Part shown: positions 62,775 through 64,000 of the stretch, piece by piece
Numbering within the stretch: position 1 is the first letter of the stretch
How the letters are laid out: each line of letters begins with the position of its first letter
Assembly (NCBI RefSeq): GCF_018449605.1
Contig: NZ_JAAVUW010000009.1
Span: 1-64,000 of the forward strand
Reading direction: 5' to 3'
Source: Luteibacter sp. dw_328
Lineage (GTDB): Bacteria > Pseudomonadota > Gammaproteobacteria > Xanthomonadales > Rhodanobacteraceae
Length of the DNA: 64,000 bases
Program-made: the position numbers and the translations under genes
The notes under the pieces: model-generated
Seen by the model: the letters and a program-made list of their open reading frames with translations, nothing else
The model's database searches: none
What the model was told of the DNA's origin: nothing

Positions 62775-62821
62775 GCCACTCATTCAACTACCACATCAAC
62801 AACCGCAGGAAGGGGAAGGTC

Positions 62822-63055
62822 ATGCTGGACACGATTGATATGTTGGAAGCCATCGGCAGCGATGCGTCGTTGCGCTATGCGTCGACGGTGGAACTTACGA
62901 CTGTGCTCGAGCAGGCCAAGGCCTCTGATGCACTGACGGCGGCCGCGATCACCGGTGATGCCTCTCATTTGGCGCAGGAATTTGGTAGCCGGAGAATGTA
63001 CGACCCTCAGGCTACGCAGAGTTTCTTCTCTGCGGATCAAACTCCGTTCTCCTGA
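62822..63055 (+). CDS. Borosin precursor peptide 1
   Basis: 77 residues. The leader MLEAIGSDASLRYAS plus two predicted helices form the binding domain, followed by GDASHL (45-50), which parallels MTGDMEKL of SonA. The C-terminal tail, about residues 56-77, ends YDPQATQSFFSADQTPFS and is the presumed core that the methyltransferase modifies. AGGAAGGGGAAGG precedes the ATG, 47 nt after the methyltransferase stop, so it is in the same operon. The tail is three residues longer than in its paralogues. Confidence 0.88.
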   Translation: MLDTIDMLEAIGSDASLRYASTVELTTVLEQAKASDALTAAAITGDASHLAQEFGSRRMYDPQATQSFFSADQTPFS

Positions 63056-63076
63056 CGGACTAGCTTCGCAGGTAAC

Positions 63077-63099
63077 GACCTTGGTGTGACGCCAAGGTC
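63077..63099 (+). other. Intercistronic hairpin between precursors 1 and 2
   Basis: A perfect 8-bp stem GACCTTGG / CCAAGGTC (63077-63084, 63092-63099) with a 7-nt loop lies in the 84-bp spacer. There is no T-run, so it is more likely an mRNA-stability or processing element than a terminator. Confidence 0.55.
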
Positions 63100-63139
63100 G
63101 GCACTTAGCCAAATCGACAAGCGCAGGAGACCCAAGGTC

Positions 63140-63364
63140 ATGCTGGACACGATTGAAATGTTGGAAGCCATCGGCAGCGACGCCTCGTTGCGTTATGCGT
63201 CGACGGTAGAGCTCACTCACGTTCTCGAGCGCGCTCAGGCCACCGGCGCCCTGACGGCCGCCGTGGCATCCGGCGATGTTTCTCACCTGGCTCCCGAATT
63301 CGGCCATGCGAAGAATTTTGCGCCTCAGGCCACTCAGACGTTCCTTTCGTCCGACCTGGAGTGA
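63140..63364 (+). CDS. Borosin precursor peptide 2
   Basis: 74 residues. The first 23 (MLDTIEMLEAIGSDASL onward) are identical to precursor 3 and differ at one position from precursor 1. GDVSHL (45-50) is followed by the tail FAPQATQTFLSSDLE. GCAGGAGACC is the ribosome-binding site. High identity at nucleotide level to precursors 1 and 3 indicates recent duplication. Confidence 0.87.
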   Translation: MLDTIEMLEAIGSDASLRYASTVELTHVLERAQATGALTAAVASGDVSHLAPEFGHAKNFAPQATQTFLSSDLE

Positions 63365-63462
63365 TTCCTCTGCTCAATAAGTAAGCAGCACGCGACCATC
63401 CAGGTTGAGCCGGATCGTCATCATCGCTTTACCGAACCCACAACCACAGGAAGGGCAAGGAC

Positions 63463-63687
63463 ATGCTGGACACGATTGAAATGCTGGAAGCCATCGGCAG
63501 CGACGCCTCGTTGCGCTATGCGTCGACGGTGGAACTTACGAATTTGCTTGACCAGGGTCAGGCAACGACGGCCCTTACGGCAGCTGTTATGTCGGGCGAT
63601 GCCTCCCACCTGGCACGGGAGTTCGGTGACATGACGAACTTCGTGCCTCAAGCCACGCAGAGCTTCGTTTCGTCGGATCTCAACTAA
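63463..63687 (+). CDS. Borosin precursor peptide 3
   Basis: 74 residues, same architecture: invariant leader, variable helix 2 (LLDQGQATTALTAAVMS), GDASHL, and tail FVPQATQSFVSSDLN. MSGDASHL aligns with MTGDMEKL of SonA, as I recall that sequence. The ribosome-binding site is CACAGGAAGGGCAAGG. The 98-bp spacer from precursor 2 has no strong hairpin. Confidence 0.87.
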   Translation: MLDTIEMLEAIGSDASLRYASTVELTNLLDQGQATTALTAAVMSGDASHLAREFGDMTNFVPQATQSFVSSDLN

Positions 63688-63738
63688 GACGTCTACGCAG
63701 ACGATATTGTCTCTTTAGGCGGCCCCAAGCGGGTCACC

Positions 63739-63767
63739 CGGTCGACGAGCGAGTCCAATGTCGACCG
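63739..63767 (+). other. Intercistronic inverted repeat between precursors 3 and 4
   Basis: A perfect 8-bp repeat CGGTCGAC / GTCGACCG (63739-63746, 63760-63767) encloses 13 nt in the 110-bp spacer, with no T-run. It has a different sequence from the hairpin at 63077 but a comparable position. Confidence 0.5.
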
Positions 63768-63797
63768 TCTACGCGATAACCACAGGAAGGGAACTGT

Positions 63798-64000
63798 ATG
63801 ACGGACACACTAGATATGCTGGAAGCTATCGGAAGCGATGCCTCACTGCGTTACGCGTCCATGACAAACCTGGCGAGCGTGCTGGACAGAGCTGACGTTT
63901 CTGAAGCTCTCGCGGCAGCGGTCGCATCTGGGGACTCCTCCCACTTGGCCCGAGAATTCGGCCACAGGCAGATGTTTCTACCTCAGGTCATACAGAGCTT
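63798..64000 (+). CDS. Borosin precursor peptide 4 (partial, runs off the window)
   Basis: 67 residues are visible. LDMLEAIGSDASLRYAS and GDSSHLAREFG are conserved, the middle has diverged (MTNLASVLDRADVSEAL), and the tail begins FLPQVIQS. Many third-position changes relative to precursors 1-3 in the leader leave the protein unchanged, so this copy is older and under purifying selection. CACAGGAAGGG precedes the ATG. The C-terminus and any further copies lie outside the window. Confidence 0.85.
   Translation, partial: MTDTLDMLEAIGSDASLRYASMTNLASVLDRADVSEALAAAVASGDSSHLAREFGHRQMFLPQVIQS

Noticed and set aside
62822-64000. CRISPR-like array because of the regularly spaced repeats
   Set aside because: The repeats are ~330-bp units that encode homologous peptides with ribosome-binding sites; they are tandem genes, not 25-40 bp repeats with spacers.

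Overview
The window is 64 kb of dense, high-GC chromosome. Gene content and order (coaBC-dut-phosphomannomutase, argS-SPOR protein, ntrB-ntrC, a peptidoglycan-recycling group) and protein style suggest a gammaproteobacterium of the Xanthomonadales, probably Rhodanobacteraceae (Luteibacter/Dyella-like). That placement is inferred from gene content only. I see no rRNA or tRNA gene, insertion sequence, prophage or CRISPR array. Tandem promoter-like elements at the left edge read out of the window and could belong to an rRNA operon.

Layout. 0-8 kb: tyrS, an M23 endopeptidase, anmK, xthA-ampG, pyrE. 8-16.5 kb: a membrane-anchored phosphomannomutase, dut, coaBC, radC, argS and a SPOR protein. 16.5-20.5 kb: arginine decarboxylase with a coupled hydroxyacid dehydrogenase, divergent from spermidine synthase. 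20.5-29.7 kb: envelope and unknown genes, a ParA-like ATPase, SixA, YceI, a phospholipase D lipoprotein, TonB and a thiolase. 29.7-37.8 kb: a three-PAS GGDEF-EAL protein, ntrBC, a GT39-type glycosyltransferase and a RIO kinase. 37.8-46 kb: two serine beta-lactamase-fold proteins, a LytS/LytR-type pair, an acyltransferase, an SDR and an AraC regulator. 46-60 kb is more accessory: a short TIR/deoxyribosyltransferase-like module, several regulator/enzyme pairs with visible operators (TetR with flavin monooxygenase, DeoR with NudK), rifampin ADP-ribosyltransferase, a probable frameshifted secreted protein and a ParC-antitoxin fusion.

Main discovery. At 61.9-64.0 kb a stand-alone SAM methyltransferase carries the Tyr/Arg/Tyr/Tyr residues of borosin alpha-N-methyltransferases at identical spacing. 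Four tandem small genes follow it; each encodes a 74-77 residue peptide (the fourth runs off the window) with an almost invariant helical leader, a GDxSHL motif and a variable C-terminal tail. This is a split-borosin RiPP locus with at least four precursors, with hairpins in two of the spacers, beside a divergent LysR gene with phased ATGCT/AGCAT half-sites at its start.

Regulatory calls (promoters, operators, terminators) come from reading the sequence and are candidates.
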